Assembly: GCA_003553485.1 (NCBI GenBank)
Contig: PWEJ01000072.1
Coordinates: 1-64,000, forward strand
Direction: 5' to 3'
Source of the DNA: Halanaerobiaceae bacterium
Lineage (GTDB): Bacteria; Bacillota; Halanaerobiia; Halanaerobiales; Halarsenatibacteraceae
Length of the DNA: 64,000 nucleotides
The notes under the pieces: model-generated
Databases searched by the model: none
Told to the model about the DNA's origin: nothing
Seen by the model: only the letters and a program-made list of their open reading frames with translations
Translations under genes and position numbers: made by a program
Shown here: positions 17,265-25,970 of the stretch, one piece after another
How the letters are laid out: the number at the start of each line of letters is the position of its first letter
Position numbering within the stretch: position 1 is the first letter of the stretch

Positions 17265-18224
17265 ATGAGAAAATTATTAACAGGAATTTTGCTTATCTCT
17301 GTACTTTTTGTTTTAGGCTTTGCTGCTACTCCTGTCATGGCTGAAGAGGAAATGACAATTGGGGTATCAATTCCGGCAGCCACACATGGCTGGACCGGTG
17401 GAGTTAACTACTGGGCTGAAAGAACAGTTGACAAACTGGACGAAGCCAATCCACACATCAATTTCGTTTTAGCCACTGCCGATGGTCCTGAGGAGCAGAT
17501 TAATGACCTGGAAGATCTGCATGCCATTCATGATATAGATGCTCTGGTCATTCTGCCCTTTGAATCTGATCCTTTAACTGAACCAGTTAGGTATCTAAAG
17601 GAACAGGGAGTCTTTATTACAGTTGTAGATAGAGGTTTAGCCGATCCAGAAATTCAGGATATTTATGTTGCCGGTGATAACCCGGGAATGGGTCGAGTTT
17701 CTGCAGAATATTTAATTGACAGATTGGATGGTTCCGGAGATATTGTTGTACTTCGCGGTATACCAACAGTCATTGATGATCAAAGATTTGATGCTTTCAT
17801 GGATGAGATTGAAGATACTGATATCAATGTTTTAGACTGGGAGCATGCCAACTGGAATAGAGATGATGGTTATGAAGTTATGCAGGATTTCTTGACCAGA
17901 TTTGATCAAATTGATGCAGTCTGGTCCCAGGATGACGATATTTCTCTTGGAGTAATTGAAGCCATTAAAGAAGTTGGGCGAGAGGATGAAATGTTTGTTG
18001 TTGGTGGAGCCGGTATGGTAGAAATCATTGAAAGGATTATGGATGGTGACGCCCTAACTCCAGTTACTGTAACCTATCCCCCTGATATGATTTCAGCAGG
18101 ATTAGAGATAACTGTAGCCCACTTTAATTCTGAAGCCCCAATTTTAGGTGAATTTATTATGTCAGCTGAATTAATAACCCAGGATAATGCAGAGATGTAT
18201 TATTATCCTGATTCTCCCTTTTAA
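17265..18224 (+). CDS. periplasmic sugar-binding protein (second system)
   Basis: A secreted RbsB/YtfQ-type solute-binding protein of 319 aa. The signal peptide is MRKLLTGILLISVLFVLGF onward and ends at the VMA-EEE cleavage site near residue 27. The mature part starts MTIGVSIPAATHGW, and an ADGPEEQINDLEDL block follows. It is strongly acidic. It is last in its operon, unlike the first binding protein, and a terminator follows at 18302. About 100 bp separates it from the permease, so it may have extra regulation. Ligand unknown. Confidence 0.9.
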   Translation: MRKLLTGILLISVLFVLGFAATPVMAEEEMTIGVSIPAATHGWTGGVNYWAERTVDKLDEANPHINFVLATADGPEEQINDLEDLHAIHDIDALVILPFESDPLTEPVRYLKEQGVFITVVDRGLADPEIQDIYVAGDNPGMGRVSAEYLIDRLDGSGDIVVLRGIPTVIDDQRFDAFMDEIEDTDINVLDWEHANWNRDDGYEVMQDFLTRFDQIDAVWSQDDDISLGVIEAIKEVGREDEMFVVGGAGMVEIIERIMDGDALTPVTVTYPPDMISAGLEITVAHFNSEAPILGEFIMSAELITQDNAEMYYYPDSPF

Positions 18225-18757
18225 TCTATAATCTACTTTGATTTTAGTTTAGGATTATAGTAACCATAATAGTAACCATGCAAATATAGTTCGAGCATTT
18301 AAAATCTCTAGAAGATGTAGCCTGATTGATCTGTAGTTAATTTAAGGCCCGTCTTCTAGAGATTTTTTTGTAAACAATTAATAATTACATAAGAAATCAC
18401 AAAAAAATATCGATTAATCAGAAAAACTACTTGCAAAAGCTAAATAAATATGTTAGCATTAAAGCAAAGATAGTGAAATAAATTACAAAAAGGTTGGGAA
18501 CTTAATAAGCCGCAAAAATTAAGTTTTATTTTATAATAAAAAGCTTATAGATACTGTTATGGCATGAATTAGATTGAAAAATAGCAATGAAATTAATTCT
18601 ACCATATTAAATCTATAATAGATCATTAAAGGATTCTAATACAAAAACAACTTCGTAATAACTTTTTTATTACCTAAAATTGTGAATAAATTAACAAAAT
18701 ATATAAATATAAGCTTTATAGTTCAATTTAGATACCCTATTTGGAGGTGAATTAATA
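18225..18757. other. intergenic region, 533 bp
   Basis: Very AT-rich. It contains the terminator at 18302-18369, a short direct repeat (AGTAACCAT twice near 18259 and 18272) and a tentative promoter for the leucine-rich-repeat gene: TTGTGA at 18680-18685, a 16-bp spacer and TATAAA at 18702-18707. No open frame of note is present on either strand, and I see no recognisable RNA gene. Confidence 0.5.
18302..18369 (+). terminator. rho-independent terminator after second sugar operon
   Basis: A perfect 14-bp stem (AAATCTCTAGAAGA at 18302-18315 with TCTTCTAGAGATTT at 18352-18365) and T residues to 18369. The loop is unusually long (36 nt). Confidence 0.8.
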
Positions 18758-19567
18758 ATGAAAAATTTGTTTAAATCGCATTTAAGTCTAATCATTCTGG
18801 TATTTATTGCTGCGGGCTTGCTAATGACAGGAACAGTACAGGCAGAAGAGATTACTTTCGCTGATGATAATCTGGAGGCAGCCCTAAGAGAAGAAGTCAA
18901 TATAGATGATAGTCCTCTCACCATCGATGATCTCGCTGATTTGAAGTGGTTTAGACCTCATAATAGTAATATTGAAAGCCTTGAAGGCATTGAACAGTTA
19001 AAGTCACTGGAGAGATTGGAGTTGCAGGGAAATGAGGTAGAAGACCTTTCTCCTCTGGCGCAATTACCTGAACTCAAATGGCTAAATCTGACTGATAATA
19101 AGGTAGAAGACCTTTCTCCTTTAAGTGAAGTGAAAAACCTTAAATTTCTTTATCTTAAAGATAATAAGATAACTGATATTTCAGAGCTGGCTGAACTTGA
19201 AGAGCTGATGCTGTTAGATTTTAGCGGCAATGAAGTAAGCGATATTACTCCTCTTAGTGATAACAAAAAACTTTCTGTCTTAATCTTTGCCGATAACAGG
19301 GTGGAAAATATTGAACCCCTGGCAGAATTAGAAAAATTAAGGGCTTTGAATATGAACAATAACAGGGTCAGGGATATATCTTCCCTGGCTAAGCTGGAGG
19401 ATTTAAGAAGCTTGCATTTTGAAAATAATTTAGTCAATGATATTTCTCCTCTAGCCCGCCTGGAAAACATTAGAAATTTAGGGCTCTGTCGCAATGAAGT
19501 TAAAGATATTACTCCTCTGAAAGACCTCCCTAACCTGCAGAGACTGTCTCCTGAGATTTCAGGATGA
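18758..19567 (+). CDS. exported leucine-rich-repeat protein, internalin-like
   Basis: A 269-aa secreted protein. A signal peptide (about residues 1-29, ending VQA-EE) and a short cap beginning ITFADDNLEAALRE precede about eight 21-22-residue leucine-rich repeats of the internalin type, with recurring NEVEDLSPLAQL-like units (N-x-V-x-D-I/L-S/T-P-L). There is no LPxTG anchor, transmembrane tail or extra domain after the repeats. It stands alone between two terminator-like hairpins. A role in surface or protein binding is plausible from the fold, but nothing nearby reveals its partner. Confidence 0.85.
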   Translation: MKNLFKSHLSLIILVFIAAGLLMTGTVQAEEITFADDNLEAALREEVNIDDSPLTIDDLADLKWFRPHNSNIESLEGIEQLKSLERLELQGNEVEDLSPLAQLPELKWLNLTDNKVEDLSPLSEVKNLKFLYLKDNKITDISELAELEELMLLDFSGNEVSDITPLSDNKKLSVLIFADNRVENIEPLAELEKLRALNMNNNRVRDISSLAKLEDLRSLHFENNLVNDISPLARLENIRNLGLCRNEVKDITPLKDLPNLQRLSPEISG

Positions 19568-19589
19568 TTGTTGATTTTAAGATAAAAGA

Positions 19590-19617
19590 CATAGCCTCCC
19601 CTTTCAGGGAGGCTATG
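19590..19617. terminator. hairpin between convergent genes
   Basis: An 11-bp perfect stem (CATAGCCTCCC at 19590-19600 with GGGAGGCTATG at 19607-19617) and a 6-nt loop. It lies between the converging LRR and fdhB genes. On the minus strand it is followed by a moderately T-rich tract (TCTTTTATCTT), so it probably ends the fdh operon and perhaps both transcripts. Confidence 0.8.
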
Positions 19618-19639
19618 CATAAGAACAACTCTATTGAGG

Positions 19640-20380
19640 TTAACTCTGTTGTTTGTTATTTCCTTTTCCTATGATTCTAGCCCCTAAAGAGCAGGCTAAA
19701 CTACCAGGAAGGCAGTATTTTAAAGCCTTTAAAAGATAAACTAGGCTACCAGGTTGAGGATTGCGGGACAGTTTAAAACGTTCGCTCTCATCGGGGAGCA
19801 CGTAAAGCACATGGAGGCCCTCTAGTTCATCTTCACCGTATACTTTGTAATCCGGGGATTTGTCGGCAGCTTCATGGGCTTTTTTTAGCATTTCCTCTCG
19901 CTCTCCGTAAAGAAGAGCACTGGTGGAGCAGGCTTTGACACAGGCAGGCTCTAGTTCGTTTCTTATCCGATTAATACAGAAGTTACATTTCACTGCAATA
20001 TCTCCCACCTGAGGCACATTGTAGGGGCAAGCCTCTTCGCACATGTGACAGGCTACACACTTGTCTCTATTAATGATAACAAAACCCTCTTCCGTGTGAG
20101 TTATAGCTTCAGGTGGGCAGATATCAATACAGGCAGCATCTGTACAGTGCAGGCAGGTCCGGCGACTAAAGGACCACTTTACTTCATTTCCAGTTTCCCA
20201 TTCAGTAAATTTTACCAGATTCCAGGTTTTATTGGAGAGCTCGGCCGGGTTTTGATAGCTCCCGGTAAGGGCAAAATTTGTTTCTTCGGCTGGAAGTTCG
20301 TTCCACTGCTTGCAGGCTGTTTGACAGGCTTTACACCCCATGCAGCTAGTCACATCGTTTAAGATTGCCATTTCAGCCAT
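19640..20380 (-). CDS. fdhB: formate dehydrogenase iron-sulfur subunit
   Basis: A ferredoxin-like electron-transfer subunit of 246 aa with four cysteine clusters: CMGCKACQTAC near residue 13, CLHCTDAACIDICP near residue 75, CVACHMCEEACP near residue 107 and CNFCINRI near residue 131. This is the FdnH/HybA arrangement of four 4Fe-4S clusters. Its ATG overlaps the TAA of fdhA by one base. The C-terminal 30 residues are mildly hydrophobic and may help membrane attachment. No cytochrome b (FdhC/FdnI) gene is adjacent, so the electron acceptor is not apparent. A Tat signal is not seen here; it may be carried with FdhA. Confidence 0.93.
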   Translation of the reverse strand: MAEMAILNDVTSCMGCKACQTACKQWNELPAEETNFALTGSYQNPAELSNKTWNLVKFTEWETGNEVKWSFSRRTCLHCTDAACIDICPPEAITHTEEGFVIINRDKCVACHMCEEACPYNVPQVGDIAVKCNFCINRIRNELEPACVKACSTSALLYGEREEMLKKAHEAADKSPDYKVYGEDELEGLHVLYVLPDESERFKLSRNPQPGSLVYLLKALKYCLPGSLACSLGARIIGKGNNKQQS

Positions 20381-23300
20381 TATTTACTCTCCCCCTTCTT
20401 TTGAATATTACAAAGAAAAGCCTTGTATTCAGGAATAGTAGTGTTGGGATCACCTATTGCCGGGGAGAGGTCATTAGCCACAGGTCCAGTAGACATACCG
20501 GCATAACCCCAATGCCAGACAATCCCCACCATTTCAATATCATTATTATTAATAGCAAAGGGTTTAAGACGAGGAGTTACGCAGGCTGCTGCTTCTATCT
20601 CGCCCCGAGGGCTGGAAACAATGACCTGTTCACCACTTTCGACATTTAGTTTCCGGGCAAGAGAAGGACTAATTTCAACAAAAAGATCAGGCATAGCCTC
20701 ATTTAACCAGGGCATATTTCTGGTGAGCATACCGGTCTGATAGTGTTCAGTTACCCGGTAACTGGTAGCCACATAGGGGTATTCCTTGCTGCCGACCTTG
20801 GCCCTCTGTTCGGGATACCATTCTTGGATGGCAGGATTAAACTGGGTGCCGGAGATTAGATTTTGAATGGGGCTCTCCCAGGGTTCGTAGTGTTCCGGGA
20901 AGGGGCCTCCTGCCAGTCCTGGAGCAAATAATCTAGCCTGAAATTCCGGTAGCATTATAAAGGGAGCATTTGCCGTTTCTTCTGGGGGTAGGGAAGCATT
21001 AAAATCTGGCACATCGTTTTTTTGCCAGGCTCCATTTTCCCACCAGATAACAGGAGTATTTTTATTCCAGGGTTTTCCTTTAGCATCGGCTCCAGCCCGA
21101 TTATAGATAATGCGACGGTTTAAAGGCCAGGCGTAGGCCCAGTCGTGATGACTGCCTATACCTTCTGCCTCAGGCAAACGGCTCATGGTGGCAGGATCAT
21201 CTTTGTCAGCAAAATAACCACTGTATATCCAGCTGCCAGCAGCAGTGGAGCCATCACTGGCCAGTTTAGTGAAATCAGCCACCAACTTCTTATCTTCTGT
21301 GTGATAACCATTTAATTCTCTGGCTACCAGCTCTGGGTCTGGTTCTTCGCCATAATCCCAGTTCATTTCAACTATGGGCTCAGGTTTAACGCCTTCTTCT
21401 TCCTCGTAAAGATTGCGAACAGCCTTAAATATCCTGTCTGCGATCCAGAGATCAGACTTAGCATCTTCTGGCGGATTTAATGATTGGTGACGCCACTGAA
21501 TCCAGCGGCCACTGTTAGTTATCGAGCCCGCTCTCTCTAAATGCATAGCAGCCGGCAACAGAAAAACTTCAGTTTTTATCTCCTTGCTATCCACCCCTGG
21601 TTCCTTCCAGAAAGAGGCCGTTTCAGTTTCAAAGATATCCACTGCCACCAGCCAATCAAGATTTCCCAGGTCCTGGCGCTGGTCACCGGCGGAGGGGCCA
21701 CTTACAGCTGGATTATCAGCCCAGCTGATCAAACCTTCGATGTTGCCCTCCTTCATTTCATTAAATATTCCAATGTGAGAACGATCCTTATCATCCATTT
21801 TGGGCAGGTAGTCATAGCAGAAGTCGTTATCTTCAGTGGCATTTTCTCCATAAAAGGCCTTAAGCAGACTAACAAAGAAGCTGGGCTTATTTTCCCAGTA
21901 ACCTGTTTCCGGTGTCTCTACATCCAGATAATCTGCTAAAGTAGGATGAAGCTCTGCCCGGGGCACACCCATATAGCCAGGAATCAGGTGGAAGAGCATT
22001 CCTGTATCACAGGCCCCCTGAACATTAGACTGACCTCTTTGTGCATTAACTCCGCCTCCAGCTATCCCCATATTGCCTAAAAGAAGCTGGAGCATAGCTA
22101 TGGAGCGGACATTTTGGGAACCGTGAGTGAATTGGGTGATTCCCATAGCATACATAATATTTCCGGCTTTTTCTGGAGCACCAGTTTCAGCATAAAGCTG
22201 GCAAAGCTCTTCATATTTGTCTTCAGGTGAACCTGTAATATTACAGACAGTGTTGATATCGTACCGGGAATAATGCTTTTTCATTAACTGAAATACACAG
22301 TTTGGATCCTCAAGACTTTCATCTTTAAGGATGTCCCCTTCTTCATCCTGTTGATAGGCCCAACTCTTTTTATCATAGGCAACTCTATTATTCACTTTTT
22401 GAGCGCCTGAAAACATACCGTCTGCAAAATCAAATTCCGGATCGATGAGATAGGAGGCATTGGTGAAATTTTTGATGTAATCCTCGTTGTATTTTTTATT
22501 CTCTAAAACATAATTAATAAGTCCCGCTAAGAAGGCTATATTAGTACCAGGACGCATTGGGACATAGAGATCTGATACTGCGGCCGTTCTGGTATAACGG
22601 GGGTCAACACAGACCAGTTTGGCATCGTTTTCCTCCTGAGCCTTTTCGATCCACTTCATAGAAACAGGATGGTTTTCTGCGGTGTTCAGGCCAATGTTGA
22701 TAAAAACATCGGAATTTTGATAATCAATCCAGTGATTGGTCATGGCTCCTCTTCCAAACGTGTTGCCGAGACCGGCAACAGTAGAAGAGTGTCATAGACG
22801 GGCGCAGTGATCGATATTTACCAGTCCTAAAGCCCGCACCAATTTGTGGAAAATATAATTTTCCTCATTATTGACCATAGCACTGCCTAAATGAGCAATG
22901 GAAGTTGTTCTGTTGACAGTTGTTCCTTCCTCATCTGTTTCTTCAAATGTTCTATCCCGGGTATTTTTAATTTTTTCAGCAATTTTTTCTAAAGCCCAGT
23001 CCCAGTCTTTCACCTGCCAGCGTTCACCATAGGGTTCCCGATAAAATACTTTGGTAACCCGATTGGGATTAGGCCTACCCTCACCTTCTTGATCATAAAT
23101 TTTGACCAGGTTTATAAGAGAACTTCCTTTACTGCAAAGAGTCCCCTCGTTAATGGGATGGTCGGGGTCTCCTTCAATGTTTATTAGCTCCCCTTCCTGA
23201 ATATGACATATTAAACCGCAACCTACCGAACAAAAGGGACAGATGCTAGTAGTTTCCTCTCCATATTCAATGCGCAGATCATCAAAATCCCGGGCTGAAA

Positions 23301-23385
23301 GCACAGTGGAGCTTTTTTTCTTAAAATAAGCGCTTCCCACAATTAATCCGGATACTTTCAAAAAATTTCTTCGGGTTAGTGGCAA
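20380..23385 (-). CDS. fdhA: selenocysteine-containing formate dehydrogenase, catalytic subunit
   Basis: Oxidises formate to CO2 at a molybdenum or tungsten bis-pterin centre. One 1001-residue protein is read through an in-frame TGA at 22794-22792 (residue 198). The context R-L-U-H-S-S-T-V-A-G-L matches the Sec site of FdnG-type enzymes, and a SECIS hairpin follows directly. The N-terminus has a Tat signal (T-R5-R6-N-F-L-K) and a 4Fe-4S site C49-x2-C52-x3-C56 with C84. The start is a TTG at 23385 behind AGGGGGGG. An ORF finder splits it at the TGA and offers a false start at the internal ATG (22743). Tat export implies a periplasmic enzyme. It is preceded by fdhE and overlaps fdhB. Confidence 0.94.
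22749..22794 (-). promoter_or_regulatory. SECIS element and UGA selenocysteine codon of fdhA
   Basis: Directly after the TGA (22794-22792, minus strand) the message folds into a hairpin. The lower stem is CTCTTC with GAAGAG (22784-22789 and 22749-22754). The upper stem is GTTGCC with GGCAAC, capped by GGTCTC. The apical GGUCU resembles the Escherichia coli fdhF/fdnG SECIS loop recognised by SelB. The distance from the UGA fits bacterial SECIS elements. Confidence 0.9.
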
Positions 23386-23506
23386 TTGATTCCCCCCCTA
23401 ACTAGCTTATTATGCCTTTAAAATGAAATAAATAAATATTTACAGCAATATTCTGAAAAGAATGGGCTGTTTTTTTAATAGCCGCTGAATTAAACTTTCT
23501 TTCTCT

Positions 23507-24367
23507 TTAATAGTTCCTTTTATATCCCTCCTTTTCTGCCAGCTTATCCAGGTGGAGAGTTCCTAAATCATTTTCCAGCCAGGTAAGCGGGCCCGCTTGT
23601 TTTTCTGGAATTTGACGTTGGTCTATAACTTTTAGATAGTGATTGCAGTTATCACAGATATCAACCCGGTAAGGAGTGTCCTTGACAGCAAAATAAGACT
23701 GGCCTTCAGCCAAATTTTCCTGACAATAAAGACAGGTGAATCTGTTAAAGCGCCATTCTGTACCACAGAGCCAGCAAAATAACAACCTTTTTCCCTGCTC
23801 GGGGGTAAGCCTTGCAAGTTCCGGGATAGCCCCACAAAGGGGACAGGTATTTTGCTGCCAGCTTTCTTTAAAATTAGTGAAGCCTTTAATATTGTCTCTA
23901 ATCCAGCTGATAAAGGGCCTTAAAGTGAAGAGCATAACCTGGGCAAAAAGTTCTTCCTTTAAAGAATGAGCTTTTGCAACCTTTAAGTCCTTTTTTCCAG
24001 AATATATTTCCAGTAAATGAGCAAAACTAATCTCGCCAGCACTTACCTTTTTCGAGAAAATCTGTAATTGTTCTGCGTCACCCTTATCTAAGACTTGTGC
24101 GAAATCATGACAGATCTCCTTGAATAGAGAGCTAGCAATTGTTTCTGGCAGTGAGATTTGTTTTAAACTTACAAAAGACTCCTCAACTGGATTATTATTT
24201 TTTTTAGAAATAAAAGGGGGACGAGAGTAGCCTAAATCATCGGGCTTATAGCCCTCAGCTGTAAGTTCTTTGTTTATCCATAGATAATGCTGTTCAAGGT
24301 TGTGATAGAGTTTTTTCAGATCAGGAGATAAAGCTGGAGGATAAGCATTCATTTTAGAATTGCCCAT
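23507..24367 (-). CDS. fdhE: formate dehydrogenase accessory protein FdhE-like
   Basis: A 286-aa rubredoxin-like zinc or iron protein needed for maturation of Tat-exported formate dehydrogenases in enterobacteria. The C-terminal half shows four paired-cysteine knuckles: CPLCG near residue 165, CWLCG near 189, CLYCQ near 203 and CDNCN near 227. The start is ATG 24367 behind AAGGAGGG. It is the first gene of the fdhE-fdhA-fdhB operon, 121 bp before fdhA, which supports the assignment. The N-terminal helical half is poorly conserved, as is usual for the family. Confidence 0.88.
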   Translation of the reverse strand: MGNSKMNAYPPALSPDLKKLYHNLEQHYLWINKELTAEGYKPDDLGYSRPPFISKKNNNPVEESFVSLKQISLPETIASSLFKEICHDFAQVLDKGDAEQLQIFSKKVSAGEISFAHLLEIYSGKKDLKVAKAHSLKEELFAQVMLFTLRPFISWIRDNIKGFTNFKESWQQNTCPLCGAIPELARLTPEQGKRLLFCWLCGTEWRFNRFTCLYCQENLAEGQSYFAVKDTPYRVDICDNCNHYLKVIDQRQIPEKQAGPLTWLENDLGTLHLDKLAEKEGYKRNY

Positions 24368-24491
24368 TAAGAGGCCCTCCTTATATTAAAACCAGTTCTG
24401 ATTTCAATGGTTTTGCCATATTATTAGAAACCGTTTATAAATTCAGAAAAATATGATTAAAAAAATAGACTATAGACTAGAGTACTTCATT

Positions 24492-24572
24492 ATGATTTCT
24501 AAGTTCTTTTATTCGCTCTTGTTCCTGATAGACAACTCTAACTCAATATATTAGCACCTCCTTAGAAATCAT
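24492..24572. repeat. 12-bp inverted repeat upstream of fdhE
   Basis: ATGATTTCTAAG (24492-24503) is perfectly inverted as CTTAGAAATCAT (24561-24572), with 57 bp between. It could be a long-loop RNA hairpin in the fdh leader or a pair of regulator half-sites. Confidence 0.6.
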
Positions 24573-24835
24573 TTGCAAAAAGAAGGGAATATAAGAAAAA
24601 GATAAGTTTAAAGCAAGAGTTGTTCAAAAATTCACATTCTTTGCTTGATAAAATTATATCATTTACAGGATTAGATTACAACCCTGAAAGGCAAATATTA
24701 TTTATAAATCGTTAAAATTTTCATATTTAACTCTAAATAGCAAAAATTATTAACCCCAAAATGGTCATATTCATATAAAAGCAGGGAAATTAGATAAAGC
24801 AGGCAGAAAAACACCTGAAAATATCGGTTTAATGT

Positions 24836-24873
24836 GCTAAAATATAAATAAGATGCTAAAATATAAACAAGAT
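24836..24873 (+). repeat. 19-bp tandem duplication with two extended minus-10 motifs
   Basis: Two adjacent 19-bp copies (24836-24854 and 24855-24873) differ at one base. Each carries GCTAAAAT preceded by T, giving TGC-TAAAAT, an extended minus-10-like element. They lie 50-87 bp before the permease start and may be its promoter. Confidence 0.6.
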
Positions 24874-24922
24874 AAAAGAAAGTTCAAAGACATATTTAGC
24901 AAAAATCAAAGTAAAGGAATAG

Positions 24923-25858
24923 GTGAATAAGTTGGAAAATCAGTCACAGCAAAATAATACATATAATAAAAGACTGGGCATAATTTATGGCGTTATGGCC
25001 TTTACGGCCTGGGGGCTTCTACCTATCTACTGGAAGCTCCTGGATAGAATACCGGCCTTAGAAATTTTAGCCCATCGGATAGTCTGGTCCTTTGTTTTTG
25101 TCGCCGTTCTACTTATATTTAAAAATGACTTTAAAATCTTAAAAGAAATTTTAGCCAGCCGGAGAAAATCTCTCCTAATTCTTGCTGGAGCAGTCCTGAT
25201 CAGCATCAACTGGTATACCTATATCTGGGCAGTGAATGCCAATTTTGTCCTGCAGACCAGCATGGGGTATTACATTAATCCTCTGGTGGTATCTCTATTG
25301 AGCATGTTTGTTCTAAAGGAAAAATTTAATCGGGGTAAAATTATAGCCCTGCTTTTGGCCACCACTGGTGTTCTTATTCTGACAATACAATATGGAGAGG
25401 TTCCCTGGGTGGCCCTGATCCTGGCCATATCCTTTGCCCTCTATGGCCTGGTAAAAAAGATTCTTAACCTCGATACCATCACTGTTCTGGCCCTGGAAAC
25501 CCTGATGATTACACCAATAGCCCTCTTTTATATCGGCCGTCTTCAGCTTACTGGTGAGGGAAGCCTTGCGGTTATACCAACTTCAGTTTTAGCATTATTA
25601 ATTTTTTCCGGGGTAGTTACAGCGACCCCCTTGCTCTGGTTTGCCAGGGGCACTCATCTGGTTGAGTTTTCCACTATAGGATTTTTGCAGTATATCGCTC
25701 CAACCATAAGTTTTTTTCTGGGGATATTTCTCTTTAATGAAGAGTTTTCCACCACTCATTTAATCAGCTTTGGTTTTATCTGGGTAGCATTGATAGTCTA
25801 TACAGTGGCCATCACCAGAGGAGAGAAACAGACAAAAAAGGCCCGGGAAGCTGTTTAG
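24923..25858 (+). CDS. rarD: RarD-type EamA-family permease
   Basis: An inner-membrane protein of 311 aa with about ten transmembrane helices in two EamA repeats. It opens GIIYGVMAFTAWGLLPIYWK, the recognisable RarD start (about residues 19-38), and carries the block ILAHRIVWSF near residue 48. RarD-like proteins are annotated as chloramphenicol-sensitive proteins, but the transported compound is uncertain. The GTG start at 24923 has AAGGA upstream. It is 112 bp before the DUF885 gene; a functional link is not evident. Confidence 0.88.
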   Translation: MNKLENQSQQNNTYNKRLGIIYGVMAFTAWGLLPIYWKLLDRIPALEILAHRIVWSFVFVAVLLIFKNDFKILKEILASRRKSLLILAGAVLISINWYTYIWAVNANFVLQTSMGYYINPLVVSLLSMFVLKEKFNRGKIIALLLATTGVLILTIQYGEVPWVALILAISFALYGLVKKILNLDTITVLALETLMITPIALFYIGRLQLTGEGSLAVIPTSVLALLIFSGVVTATPLLWFARGTHLVEFSTIGFLQYIAPTISFFLGIFLFNEEFSTTHLISFGFIWVALIVYTVAITRGEKQTKKAREAV

Positions 25859-25970
25859 ACGGGTTTCAACACCTTTGACCCTGGTTTGATTCTGGTTTTG
25901 AAAAGGGTTCAGGGGAAAATTCTTCTTGACTACCTTTGACTTCGGATTTAAAAAAGGAGGGGTTTAAATC

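Larger units (their letters stand above)
24368..24922. other. divergent intergenic region between fdhE and rarD-like gene
   Basis: A 555-bp AT-rich region holding promoters for both directions. It contains a 12-bp inverted repeat (24492-24503 and 24561-24572), a ribosome-site-like AAGGAGGTG on the minus strand inside the right arm and spacer (24555-24563) with no intact gene after it, and a 19-bp tandem duplication (24836-24873) carrying two extended minus-10 motifs. No RNA gene is recognised. Confidence 0.55.

Noticed and set aside
19150-19620. 156-residue minus-strand open frame across the leucine-rich-repeat gene
   Set aside because: It is a shadow produced by the repeat periodicity of the plus-strand gene; it has no ribosome site and no recognisable domain.
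22743-22794. fdhA as two genes, or a nonsense-broken pseudogene, at the TGA
   Set aside because: The TGA is at the known selenocysteine site and a proper SECIS hairpin follows, so one selenoprotein is the better reading.
24480-24560. A small Spo0E-like peptide gene on the minus strand (RIKELRNHNEVL-like frame) behind AAGGAGGTG
   Set aside because: The frame has no start codon after an upstream TGA, is only about 23 codons long and ends early. The resemblance is too weak to call a gene or pseudogene.
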